A stretch of DNA of 64,000 nt from an uncultured Ruminiclostridium sp. GTDB lineage: Bacteria; Bacillota; Clostridia; Oscillospirales; Ruminococcaceae. The stretch spans positions 62,001 through 126,000 of the forward strand of contig CANRFO010000005.1 in assembly GCA_947629925.1 (NCBI GenBank), written 5' to 3'. The first letter of the stretch is position 1, and the number at the start of each line of letters is the position of its first letter. The notes beneath the pieces are model-generated. The model saw only the letters and a list, made by a program, of their open reading frames with translations, searched no databases and was not told where the DNA came from. A program made the position numbers and the translations under genes. Shown here one piece after another: positions 29,287 to 37,252 of the stretch.

Positions 29287-29871
29287 ATGGCAGATGATAT
29301 AGAAAAAATTGCCCGCTTTGAAGATACTATCAATAAAGAAGCAGACGCTGAGATCAATTCTATGCTCTCTGAGGCAAAGAAAAATGCCGACGAAGCTGTA
29401 AGAAGCGCTTGCGAACGGTATCAGGAAAAAAGCTCGGATATTATTTCCGATGAAATAAAGAAGATGAAGAGCCGCTATGAGCGTACGGTTTCTCAGAAAA
29501 GCTTTGAAGCTTCAAGAGAGGTTATTGCGCACAGAAACGAAGCGGTAGAGCAATTTTTCTCTGAACTTGAAAAAAAGCTTATTGCATACTCCTCTACTGA
29601 AGAATATAAAGAATATCTTGCGAAAGAGATCGGTGAGATCAACGCCGAGCGTGCTTTTACTTCGTCTGTAAAGATATATGTTCGTTCAACTGATGCAGAA
29701 GGAGTCAGAAAGCTGTATCCTGACGTATGCGTTCAGGCGGACAAAAAGATAAAGCTTGGCGGCGCAAACGTATTTTATCCCGACGAGGGTATTTGCATAG
29801 ATAAGACCCTTGACAATTTATTTGAACAGCAAAAGGCCGAGTTTGTAAACAATGCCTTTATGCGGCTTTAA
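29287..29871 (+). CDS. ntpE: V-type ATPase peripheral stalk subunit E
   Basis: 194 residues: an N-terminal long coiled coil (residues 1-90, rich in Glu/Lys) and a C-terminal globular part (KLGGANVFYPDEGICIDKTLDNLFEQQ) of the subunit E family. It pairs with the G/H-like subunit encoded first in the operon. Subunit A starts 11 bases after the stop. Confidence 0.92.
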   Translation: MADDIEKIARFEDTINKEADAEINSMLSEAKKNADEAVRSACERYQEKSSDIISDEIKKMKSRYERTVSQKSFEASREVIAHRNEAVEQFFSELEKKLIAYSSTEEYKEYLAKEIGEINAERAFTSSVKIYVRSTDAEGVRKLYPDVCVQADKKIKLGGANVFYPDEGICIDKTLDNLFEQQKAEFVNNAFMRL

Positions 29872-29882
29872 GAGGTGATAGC

Positions 29883-31646
29883 TTGAATACTGTTTATGCT
29901 ATAAACGGCCCTGTAATCAAGGTGAAGAACACAAAAGACTTTTCAATGCGTGAAATGGTCTATGTAGGTGAAAAAAAGCTGATAGGCGAGGTCATCGGCG
30001 TCAGCTCCGACTTCACAATAATACAGGTATATGAAAATACAGACGGCCTTAAAGTAGGCGAACAGGTATTTACAACAGGTTCTCCCATGAGCGCCACATT
30101 GGGCCCAGGCATTATATCAAACATATACGACGGTATCCAGCGTCCCCTTGGAGATATGAAAAAGCTTTCGGGAGCGTTTGTATCTGAAGGAAGCAGTATT
30201 CCTGCCCTTGACCTTCAGCGTAAATATGATGTAAAAATAACTGTAAAAACAGGCGATAAGGTTACAGCGGGGCAGGTTTATGCCACTTGTCCCGAAACAC
30301 CGCTCATAACTCACAAGTGCATGATACCCCCTTCAATAAAGGAAGCTGAAGTTACCTATACTGCTCCCGACGGTCAGTATACGGTAAACGATGAAGTGTT
30401 GAAAATAAAGATAGACGGCGAGGAGCAGGAGCTTTCATTAACTCTTTGCCAGAAATGGGCAATAAGAGAGCCTCGTCCTTCAAAACGCCGTCTGCCTATC
30501 AGCCGCCCTCTTATCACAGGACAGCGTATAGTTGACTCTATCCTGCCGATAGCAAAGGGCGGAGCCGCCGCAATACCCGGAGGCTTCGGCACAGGCAAGA
30601 CTATGACCCAGCACCAGCTTGCAAAATGGTGCGATGCGGACATAATCGTGTATATCGGCTGCGGCGAGCGCGGCAACGAGATGACTCAGGTGCTTGAGGA
30701 ATTCAGCGAGCTTATCGACCCGAAATCAGGCAGACCGCTTACCGACAGAACCGTTCTTATAGCCAACACCTCAAATATGCCTGTTGCCGCCCGTGAAGCG
30801 TCTATTTACACAGGCATAACCCTTGCGGAATATTACCGCGATATGGGCTATCACATAGCGATAATGGCGGACAGTACCAGCCGATGGGCTGAGGCTCTCC
30901 GTGAAATATCGGGACGTCTGGAGGAAATGCCCGCTGAAGAAGGTTTCCCTGCATATCTTCCTTCAAGACTTTCCGAGTTCTATGAACGTGCAGGCTACGT
31001 TGACACTTTAGGCGGAGATGAGGGCAGCGTCACCATTATCGGCGCCGTTTCACCACAAGGCTCTGACTTCTCCGAGCCTGTTACCCAGAACACAAAGCGC
31101 TTTGTCCGCTGCTTCTGGGCATTGGATAAATCCCTTGCTTATGCCAGACATTACCCCGCTATCAACTGGATGACCAGCTACAGCGAGTATGCCGACGAGC
31201 TTTCCGATTATTACGCCGAAAACGTAAGCCCCGACTTTACCTCCGTTCGTCAGGAGATCTCAACGCTTCTTGTTGAGGAAAACAATCTGATGGAAATAGT
31301 AAAGCTGATAGGAGCAGACGTTCTCCCCGATGACCAGAAACTGATAATCGAAACCGCAAGGCTCATCAGAGTGGGCTTTTTGCAGCAGAACGCTTTCCAC
31401 AAGGACGACACCTACGTTCCTCTTGAAAAGCAGCTTCTTATGATGAAAACTATTCTTTTCCTTTATCATAAAGCATATGAAGCTATCGGAAAAGGTGTCC
31501 TTATTTCCTCAATAATAAAAACGGGAATTTTTGACAAGCTGATAAAGATGAAATATGACATTCCCAACGACAAGCTTGAAATGTTTGAAGGTTACGACAG
31601 AGAAATAGAAAACATTTTTGCGGAATTGAACAGGGAAACAGCATAA
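29883..31646 (+). CDS. ntpA: V-type ATPase catalytic subunit A
   Basis: 587 residues. Walker A is PGGFGTGKT (about residues 232-240), Walker [31 protein letters not shown], and the long non-homologous region of A subunits (residues 110-190) is present. It couples ATP turnover to ion pumping in the alternating A3B3 ring. The start is TTG with AGAGGTGAT just upstream. Confidence 0.97.
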   Translation: MNTVYAINGPVIKVKNTKDFSMREMVYVGEKKLIGEVIGVSSDFTIIQVYENTDGLKVGEQVFTTGSPMSATLGPGIISNIYDGIQRPLGDMKKLSGAFVSEGSSIPALDLQRKYDVKITVKTGDKVTAGQVYATCPETPLITHKCMIPPSIKEAEVTYTAPDGQYTVNDEVLKIKIDGEEQELSLTLCQKWAIREPRPSKRRLPISRPLITGQRIVDSILPIAKGGAAAIPGGFGTGKTMTQHQLAKWCDADIIVYIGCGERGNEMTQVLEEFSELIDPKSGRPLTDRTVLIANTSNMPVAAREASIYTGITLAEYYRDMGYHIAIMADSTSRWAEALREISGRLEEMPAEEGFPAYLPSRLSEFYERAGYVDTLGGDEGSVTIIGAVSPQGSDFSEPVTQNTKRFVRCFWALDKSLAYARHYPAINWMTSYSEYADELSDYYAENVSPDFTSVRQEISTLLVEENNLMEIVKLIGADVLPDDQKLIIETARLIRVGFLQQNAFHKDDTYVPLEKQLLMMKTILFLYHKAYEAIGKGVLISSIIKTGIFDKLIKMKYDIPNDKLEMFEGYDREIENIFAELNRETA

Positions 31647-31684
31647 GCAGCACAAACAAAAGATAACAAAGGAGACTGGTATAA

Positions 31685-33082
31685 ATGGCGATACAGTATG
31701 CCGGACTTAGCTCCGTAAACGGACCGCTTGTCTGCCTTGAAGGCGTTAAAGACGTTGGATTTGACGAAATAGCCACTATATATCTTGATGACGGAACTCA
31801 GAGGACAGGTCGTGTTGTTCAGATGGAAGGCGACAAAGTCGTTCTTCAGGTATTTGAGGGAACAGGCGGACTTTCACTGGAAAACACCAAGACCGTTTTT
31901 GGCGGTAAGCCGCTGGAGATACCTCTTGCTGAGGAAATGCTGGGCAGAGTATTTAACGGCGTGGGAAAGCCTATCGACGGTTTAGGACCTGTTTTCCCCG
32001 AAAAATACGCCGACATCAACGGCAAGCCCCTGAACCCCGTTGCCCGCTCATATCCAAGAAACTATATCCACACGGGAATAAGCTCCATAGACTGCCTTAT
32101 GACCCTTATAAGGGGACAAAAACTGCCTATCTTTTCAGGCTCAGGTCTGTCCCACAACAAGCTGGCAGTTCAGATAGTCCGTCAGGCTAAAATAGCTGAT
32201 TCGGAAGGGAAGGACTTTGCGGTGGTATTTGCCGCTATGGGTGTACAAAACGACGTTGCGGATTATTTCCGCCGCAGTTTTGAGGAATCAGGAGCGATAG
32301 AACGTGTCGTAATGTTCCTGAATATGTCTAACGACCCTATAATCGAGCGTATCCTGACCCCAAAATGCGCATTGACAGTAGCTGAATATCTTGCCTTTGA
32401 GAAGAATATGCATATTCTTGTAATAATGACAGATATTGCGTCCTACGCCGAAGCGCTCCGTGAATTCAGCTCCTCAAAAGGCGAAATCCCCGGAAGAAAG
32501 GGCTACCCCGGTTATCTCTATTCCGACCTTGCCTCTCTTTACGAAAGAGCAGGCGTTATTGAGGGCAGTACAGGTTCTGTTACCCAGATACCCATTCTCA
32601 CAATGCCCAATGATGATATAACTCATCCTATCCCCGACCTTACCGCTTACATCACAGAAGGTCAGATAGTTTTCGACCGCAACCTTGACCAGACGGGCAT
32701 TTATCCCGGCTTGTCGGTTTTGTTGTCATTGTCTCGTCTGATGAAGGACGGCATAGGCGAAGGATTTACCCGTCCCGACCATCCCGACGTTTCAAACCAG
32801 CTTTTCTCCGCTTACGCCAAGGTGCAGGACGCGCGTTCCCTCGCCTCCGTAATCGGTGAAGACGAGCTTTCTGAGATCGACAAAGCCTATATGAAATTCG
32901 GCGACGCTTTTGAAAAGCATTTCTTGAGCCAAGGCTTTGAGGAAAACCGCAGTATGGACGAAACTCTGGATCTGGCATGGGATCTTTTATGTATGCTCCC
33001 CACAGGCGAACTGGACAGAATGAGCGAAAAGCTCATATCCGAAAATTACGACCCTGCAAGAGCGGAAAAGTTTATGAGATAA
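31685..33082 (+). CDS. ntpB: V-type ATPase regulatory subunit B
   Basis: 465 residues. It shows [31 protein letters not shown] in place of a classic Walker [21 protein letters not shown] and [19 protein letters not shown], as in non-catalytic B subunits. AAAGGAGA lies before the ATG. It alternates with subunit A in the head. Confidence 0.97.
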   Translation: MAIQYAGLSSVNGPLVCLEGVKDVGFDEIATIYLDDGTQRTGRVVQMEGDKVVLQVFEGTGGLSLENTKTVFGGKPLEIPLAEEMLGRVFNGVGKPIDGLGPVFPEKYADINGKPLNPVARSYPRNYIHTGISSIDCLMTLIRGQKLPIFSGSGLSHNKLAVQIVRQAKIADSEGKDFAVVFAAMGVQNDVADYFRRSFEESGAIERVVMFLNMSNDPIIERILTPKCALTVAEYLAFEKNMHILVIMTDIASYAEALREFSSSKGEIPGRKGYPGYLYSDLASLYERAGVIEGSTGSVTQIPILTMPNDDITHPIPDLTAYITEGQIVFDRNLDQTGIYPGLSVLLSLSRLMKDGIGEGFTRPDHPDVSNQLFSAYAKVQDARSLASVIGEDELSEIDKAYMKFGDAFEKHFLSQGFEENRSMDETLDLAWDLLCMLPTGELDRMSEKLISENYDPARAEKFMR

Positions 33083-33119
33083 TTATTAAAACAATTATTA
33101 CAGAAAGGGCGGTGATACT

Positions 33120-33743
33120 ACGGCACAGCAGATCTTTCCGACCAAAGGGAACCTTATGGCGGCAAAGCGCTCATTAAGTCAGGCTCAGCTCGGCTATGAG
33201 CTTATGGACAGGAAAAGAAACATACTTATCCGCGAAATGGTAAATCTGTCGGATAAAGCGAAAGAAATACGCGGAAGCATTGATCAGGTCTTTTCAGACG
33301 CTTACCGCTCTTTGCAGGAAGCAAACATAATGCTTGGCGTAGTTACTCCGCTGACCAATCAGATACCTGAAGAAACAGGCGTTAAGGTGACATACAGAAG
33401 CGTTATGGGCGTAGAGCTTCCTACCGTTAAGCTTGAAGAAGCTCCCCTTGAAATGACGTACAGCCCAATGCTTACGAACAGTCAGTTTGACAGAGCCTTT
33501 ATCTGTTTTAATAAAGCGAAAATGATGGCGGCAACATTGGCTGAGATAGAAAACAGTGTTTATCGTTTATCTGTTGCGATAAAAAAAACACAGAAGCGTG
33601 CCAATGCTCTGAAAAATATTCTCATTCCCAGATACACCGAGCAGGTCAAATTTATCACCAACGCTCTGGAGGAAAAGGAAAGAGAAGAGTTCTCCCGCCA
33701 GAAGATAATCAAAGCCAATAAAGAAAAGCAGGAAACTGCATAA
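33120..33743 (+). CDS. ntpD: V-type ATPase central stalk subunit D, probable ACG start
   Basis: Central rotor axle; a long coiled coil. The ORF track begins at ATG 33156 (MAAKRSLSQAQLGYELMDRKR), but the conserved opening of the family, here QIFPTKGNLMAAKRSL, lies upstream in the same frame. The open frame goes back only to a TAA at 33087 and contains no ATG, GTG, TTG or CTG before 33156. AGAAAGGGCGGTGAT, an almost full-length match to the 16S tail, stands three bases before ACG at 33120 and would place it at normal spacing. I therefore choose ACG, giving 207 residues, the usual size. The ATG at 33156 (with AAAGGG upstream) is the fallback but would cut the first turn of the axle helix. Confidence 0.8.
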   Translation, partial: TAQQIFPTKGNLMAAKRSLSQAQLGYELMDRKRNILIREMVNLSDKAKEIRGSIDQVFSDAYRSLQEANIMLGVVTPLTNQIPEETGVKVTYRSVMGVELPTVKLEEAPLEMTYSPMLTNSQFDRAFICFNKAKMMAATLAEIENSVYRLSVAIKKTQKRANALKNILIPRYTEQVKFITNALEEKEREEFSRQKIIKANKEKQETA

Positions 33744-33746
33744 AGC

Positions 33747-33772
33747 AAAATCCCTCCGCAAGGAGGGATTTT
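33747..33772. terminator. Terminator of the V-ATPase operon, between convergent genes
   Basis: AAAATCCCTCC, GCAA loop, GGAGGGATTTT then TATTATTT, four bases after the ntpD stop. The symmetric arms could also end the convergent small gene on the minus strand. Confidence 0.9.
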
Positions 33773-33777
33773 ATTAT

Positions 33778-33903
33778 TTAGTTTTCGCTGTTTTGCTTTT
33801 TCTTGTTCTGCTGGTTTTGCTGGCTTTTATTCTGCTGCTGGTTTCCGCTCTGCTGATTGCTTTGCTTGTTTTGCTGGTTGTTCTGCTGGTTCTTGTTATT
33901 CAT
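33778..33903 (-). CDS. Asn/Gln/Lys-rich 41-residue peptide
   Basis: Not in the ORF track, which shows a spurious hydrophobic frame on the opposite strand. On the minus strand, ATG at 33903 follows TTGGAGGACTGTT, a strong ribosome site. It encodes MNNKNQQNNQQNKQSN and so on, ending KKKQNSEN. About two thirds of the residues are Asn or Gln, with Lys and Ser. Similar low-complexity Asn/Gln peptides occur in spore formers, where small proteins of this composition can be spore-associated; that role is only a guess. It stops next to the V-ATPase terminator. Confidence 0.7.
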   Translation of the reverse strand: MNNKNQQNNQQNKQSNQQSGNQQQNKSQQNQQNKKKQNSEN

Positions 33904-34098
33904 AACAGTCCTCCAATGAAGAAAATACGAATAGTTGATCTATTCACATATATTTTTCCCCAAATATACAAGACTATGCAAAAAGAATATAGAGCAGAGC
34001 CAGGATAAGTTTTTGATCTGCATTTTCATTCATAAGTACGATAAGGAGTATAAATATAAGCTGTTTATCTTTATCGTACCGTAAATCGAAAGAGTCGT

Positions 34099-34920
34099 TC
34101 ATCGCCCTGCTCTTTTTCTCTGACAGTTTGGGCAGTTGCATTGTGCCTGATTGTGTTCCTGAACGTATTTGTTGAAGTTGGGAGGTGAAGAGCTGTTCTT
34201 TGGCTGACTCTCTGACTGCTTCTTCCTTATTTCATCTACGTTGATATAATCGTCGCTGCATTTTTCTTTTTCCTGATCAAATTCTTCATCAGTCTTTGTT
34301 TCGTTTTTTTCGTCTGATTCTTCATTTGCGTCGCTGCTGCAATTGTCTTTGTCAGCGAGTTCCTCGTCATCTTCTGCCGTATTTGAATATGTAGTAAGTT
34401 CTTCGGTATTTTCTGCCTCATTTGATTTATTTTCATCTTCTACAGCTTCTTTTTCTTTTGCTGCTTTCTCTGCCTCTTCTTTTGCGATACGCTTCGCTTC
34501 CTCTTGAGCGGCTTTTTCTTTTGCAATTCTCTCTGCTTCTTCCTGAGCAGCTTTTTCTTTTGCAATTCTCTCCGTTTCCTCCTTAGCGGCTTTTTCTTTT
34601 GCAATTCTTTCCGCTTCTTCCTTAGCGGCTTTTTCTTTTGCAATTCTCTCTGCTTCTTCCTGAGCAGCTTTTTCTCTTGCAATTCTCTCCGCTTCCTCCT
34701 TAGCGGCTTTTTCTCTTGCGATTCTCTCTGCTTCCTCCTTAGCGGCTTTGGCAGCCTTTTCTCTTTCAAGTTTTTGTTCCTCAGCTTTTTCTGCGGCTTT
34801 TTTTGCCTCTGCCAGCTGCATTTCCGCTGATTTTTTAGCCATCTCCAGAGCTTCCTTTATGTAAATCTGCTGCTTTTTCTCAAGCTCTGACTGACTGATA
34901 TTGCTCTTTGTCCATTCCAT
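34099..34920 (-). CDS. Coiled-coil protein with 13-residue tandem repeats and Cys-rich tail
   Basis: 273 residues in three parts. Residues 1-59 are helical. Residues 60-150 hold seven copies of a 13-residue repeat (consensus AKEEAERIAKEKA), a continuous charged helix. Residues 155-273 are acidic and disordered, ending in a basic Cys-rich tip (QCNCPNCQRKRAGR). There is no signal peptide or membrane segment. It lies 16 bases after a 106-residue gene and probably forms a three-gene operon with the two small helical proteins upstream. The function is unknown; a structural or spore-layer role is possible but unsupported. Confidence 0.75.
   Translation of the reverse strand: MEWTKSNISQSELEKKQQIYIKEALEMAKKSAEMQLAEAKKAAEKAEEQKLEREKAAKAAKEEAERIAREKAAKEEAERIAREKAAQEEAERIAKEKAAKEEAERIAKEKAAKEETERIAKEKAAQEEAERIAKEKAAQEEAKRIAKEEAEKAAKEKEAVEDENKSNEAENTEELTTYSNTAEDDEELADKDNCSSDANEESDEKNETKTDEEFDQEKEKCSDDYINVDEIRKKQSESQPKNSSSPPNFNKYVQEHNQAQCNCPNCQRKRAGR
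34471..34743 (-). repeat. Seven tandem 39-bp repeats inside a coding sequence
   Basis: The units encode AKEEAERIAREKA-like 13-mers with few differences (K/Q at position 2, R/K at 10, one T). The DNA copies are nearly identical, so copy number is likely to vary by slippage or recombination between strains. Confidence 0.85.
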
Positions 34921-34936
34921 AAGTATTCCTCCCTGT

Positions 34937-35257
34937 TCAAAAAAGTCCGTCCAAGACCCCGCTGTCTTTCAGCAGGGGAAGAACATTCATAATTTTTATA
35001 AGCTTTATGGCGTTATCTGCTTTTTGCTGATTTTCAGGGCGCAAATGAGGCTTTAACGCAAGCAGCAGCTGTGTGTTCTTGTCAGAACGGTTCATCTGCG
35101 ACATTATTTCTCCCAGCTTCATTACAGCGTCTAAATCTATCCCGCCCAATAAATCGTTTTCTTCCTCCGACGTCTTATCGTCGGAAGTATTTCCTTTTTT
35201 GTCATCAGAATCCAAAAGCTGTTCAAAAAGCTTGGCAAGCAATTCCTCCTGCGACAT
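34937..35257 (-). CDS. Small helical protein of unknown function
   Basis: 106 residues. An acidic N-terminal half (LLDSDDKKGNTSDDKTSEEEND) precedes a conserved-looking helical half (LLLALKPHLRPENQQKADNAI, IMNVLPLLKDSG). AAAGGAG lies before the ATG. It is the middle gene of a three-gene minus-strand set. I recall similar short proteins in Clostridia without assigned function. Confidence 0.75.
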   Translation of the reverse strand: MSQEELLAKLFEQLLDSDDKKGNTSDDKTSEEENDLLGGIDLDAVMKLGEIMSQMNRSDKNTQLLLALKPHLRPENQQKADNAIKLIKIMNVLPLLKDSGVLDGLF

Positions 35258-35275
35258 TGAACCGCTCCTTTCGTA

Positions 35276-35503
35276 TCATTCCTGTAATTTTTTCATTATT
35301 TTTTCAGCTTCAGGGGAATTTAGCAGTTTTTCCTTTGCCGAAGGATCCTGAATTATTTTTTTAAGCTTTTCCGAATCCTCTTTTCTCATATTGCTGAGCA
35401 TATCGTCCACATTACCCTGCTCCAATGAACTTTTCAGTTTTTCAGGGCTTATGCCGAGCTTTTTGCTTGCAAGCTCTATCATTTTTTCCATACTGCTGTT
35501 CAT
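35276..35503 (-). CDS. Small helical protein of unknown function
   Basis: 75 residues from ATG at 35503, which has AAAGGAGG seven bases upstream; the longer track ORF has no site. The sequence (MIELASKKLGISPEKLKSSL, SPEAEKIMKKLQE) is all helical and highly charged. It is the first gene of the set ending in the repeat protein, 18 bases before the next gene. No domain is recognised. Confidence 0.75.
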   Translation of the reverse strand: MNSSMEKMIELASKKLGISPEKLKSSLEQGNVDDMLSNMRKEDSEKLKKIIQDPSAKEKLLNSPEAEKIMKKLQE

Positions 35504-35634
35504 AAATGACCTCCTTTTAATGTATGAAGCATGTTTATATATTATTCGCGAATTTGACATTTCAGGTGAAATTTGTTATAATACAATCATGTATTTATCA
35601 TCATGGTCAATTTTATTTTAAGGAAAGAGATTAT

Positions 35635-36108
35635 ATGAAAATAATTGTTGTGTCGGATACACATAAAAATTTTGAAGCATATAACGATGTTGTTAATCGT
35701 AATCCCGCTGATTATTACATACATCTTGGAGACGGAGTAAATGAGTTTGCCGATGTTGCTAAGTCCAATCCAGATAAAAACTTTATTTTTGTAAAAGGCG
35801 AGGATGATTTTTGCAAGGCTTCTACCAAGCAGCTGCTGAGAATAGGGAAGTGCCGCCTGTTTTGTGCGCATGGAAATGAGCAGAATGTGACAGGCGGTCT
35901 GGACACGATCATTTCAGAAGCCAAGAAGGCAGGCTGCAATATACTCCTTTACGGGCACACTCATTTGTACCGCGCGGAAAAGATTGACGGCATATATGTT
36001 ATGAATCCGGGCTGCCTCGGGTCACCCCGCGGAAAAAGCGCCTTGTCGTACGGAGTGCTTGAAATAAGCGATGACGGTCAGGTGAAGATGAATATCGTGG
36101 CTTATTGA
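35635..36108 (+). CDS. YfcE/MJ0936-type metallophosphoesterase with altered metal motif
   Basis: 157 residues. The calcineurin-like fold shows VVSDTHKN (motif I), HLGDGVNE (motif II), CAHGNE and GHTHLYRAEKIDG with the usual NPGCLGSPR end. Relatives are small phosphodiesterases. The third motif, normally GNCD, reads KGEDDF here, replacing the metal-bridging Asn with Glu. The start is ATG 35635 after AAGGAAAGAG; the track ORF starts earlier without a site. Confidence 0.87.
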   Translation: MKIIVVSDTHKNFEAYNDVVNRNPADYYIHLGDGVNEFADVAKSNPDKNFIFVKGEDDFCKASTKQLLRIGKCRLFCAHGNEQNVTGGLDTIISEAKKAGCNILLYGHTHLYRAEKIDGIYVMNPGCLGSPRGKSALSYGVLEISDDGQVKMNIVAY

Positions 36109-36129
36109 TCATTATATGCATATACAAAG

Positions 36130-36163
36130 AAAATGTTAAATGTTTTTGCATTTAACATTTTTT
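36130..36163 (+). terminator. Terminator between phosphoesterase and HAD genes
   Basis: AAATGTTAAATG and CATTTAACATTT pair around TTTTTG and run into TTT, 22 bases after the phosphoesterase stop. Confidence 0.85.
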
Positions 36164-36181
36164 CAACTCAGGAGGATTTTT

Positions 36182-36922
36182 ATGCAAAATCCCAAAATGA
36201 TAATATTTGATTATGGGCATACGCTTTTGTATGAACCTGGGTGGGATCCTGTCAGAGGAAATGCAGAATTATTGAAATATGCCGTTAAAAATCCGTATAA
36301 CTATACGCTGGAAGATGTAAGAAAAGCGGCGGAGCTGATTTTCGGAGAACATATCGAAAACATTCGCAAAATCGGATATGACATTGGCGGTCAGATCGGT
36401 AATAGAGTGTTATATGAGTATTTGGGAATAGAGTTTTCATTGACTCCGCTTGAAATGGAAACCGTTTTTTGGAACGGCGCGTCTATGGGCGCCATTATGC
36501 CGAAAGCAGATATAATGCTTGATCACATAAATAAAAAAGGCATAAGAAGCGCGGTGCTCAGCAATCTTCTATGGTCTGGCGACGCTTTGTCCCAACGGCT
36601 CAACAGACTTTTGCCGATGAATAAATTTGAATTTGTTATGACCTCAAGCGACTATATCATGCGCAAACCCAACCGCATTTTGTTCGATATTGCTTTACGG
36701 AAAGCAGGTCTTAGGGCTGACGAGATATGGTACTGCGGTGACAGCATAAGAGCAGATATTTACGGAGCGAAAAGCGTCGGGATGTTTCCTGTACTTTACG
36801 AGGGAGTAACTCCCGACGAACCGAACAACTTTGCAAAACAGAACGACGGCATTACGATTGACTTTGATTATCTTCATATTCACGATTGGCAGGAGCTGAT
36901 AGATATTATAAACACCTTGTAA
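36182..36922 (+). CDS. HAD superfamily hydrolase
   Basis: 246 residues. Motif I is IIFDYGHTLLYE (nucleophile Asp present, the usual second Asp replaced by Gly, as in some FDxGNT-type members). Motif II is SAVLSNLLWSG, the motif III Lys is in MRKPNRILFD, and motif IV is WYCGDSIRADIYGAKSVGM. The substrate is unknown. ATG at 36182 follows GGAGG; the track start at 36140 lies in the terminator. Confidence 0.88.
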   Translation: MQNPKMIIFDYGHTLLYEPGWDPVRGNAELLKYAVKNPYNYTLEDVRKAAELIFGEHIENIRKIGYDIGGQIGNRVLYEYLGIEFSLTPLEMETVFWNGASMGAIMPKADIMLDHINKKGIRSAVLSNLLWSGDALSQRLNRLLPMNKFEFVMTSSDYIMRKPNRILFDIALRKAGLRADEIWYCGDSIRADIYGAKSVGMFPVLYEGVTPDEPNNFAKQNDGITIDFDYLHIHDWQELIDIINTL

Positions 36923-36952
36923 TATAAATACTGTAAAATATATTACCGATAA

Positions 36953-36984
36953 AAAAACAGGTATGATCTCTCATACCTGTTTTT
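36953..36984 (+). terminator. Terminator after HAD gene
   Basis: AAAAACAGGTATGA, TCTC loop, TCATACCTGTTTTT: a 14-bp perfect stem, 30 bases past the stop. Confidence 0.92.
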
Positions 36985-37252
36985 AATATATAACGGAAAA
37001 TTATCAATACATGCCGTTGCAGAGAAGCAAGCGTTGTATTCCATCAGAATTTTATCAGCGAAAATATGACGGATACCTGTTTCAAATCATCGGCAGTTTA
37101 GACAGAAACGAGATCGTAGATTTAGCAATGTCTACAAAAATCATTGATTATCCGAAATAATTAAAAAAAGCTGTAACTTTTTGCCTCCCTGATTTGTTTT
37201 CTTTATGTAGGGAAAAATTTGTTGTTTCCCGTGATATGAGGGGAGTGAAGCT
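36985..37252 (+). other. Intergenic stretch with a 49-codon ORF, possibly a gene remnant
   Basis: ATG at 37011 opens a 49-codon frame ending at 37160. The second half (YDGYLFQIIGSLDRNEIVDLA) reads like real protein, but it has no ribosome site and no recognised domain. A decayed fragment is more likely than a gene. No two-component genes, often found beside this kind of ABC transporter, remain. GAGGGGAG before 37253 is the permease ribosome site. Confidence 0.35.

Noticed and set aside
33793-34008. 71-codon hydrophobic plus-strand ORF after the V-ATPase operon
   Set aside because: It is the antisense of the Asn/Gln-rich minus-strand gene; Leu/Val runs come from CAG/AAC codons read backwards, and it lacks a ribosome site.
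34471-34743. Regular 39-bp repeats suggesting a CRISPR array
   Set aside because: The repeats are directly tandem without spacers and keep one reading frame of a coiled-coil protein.
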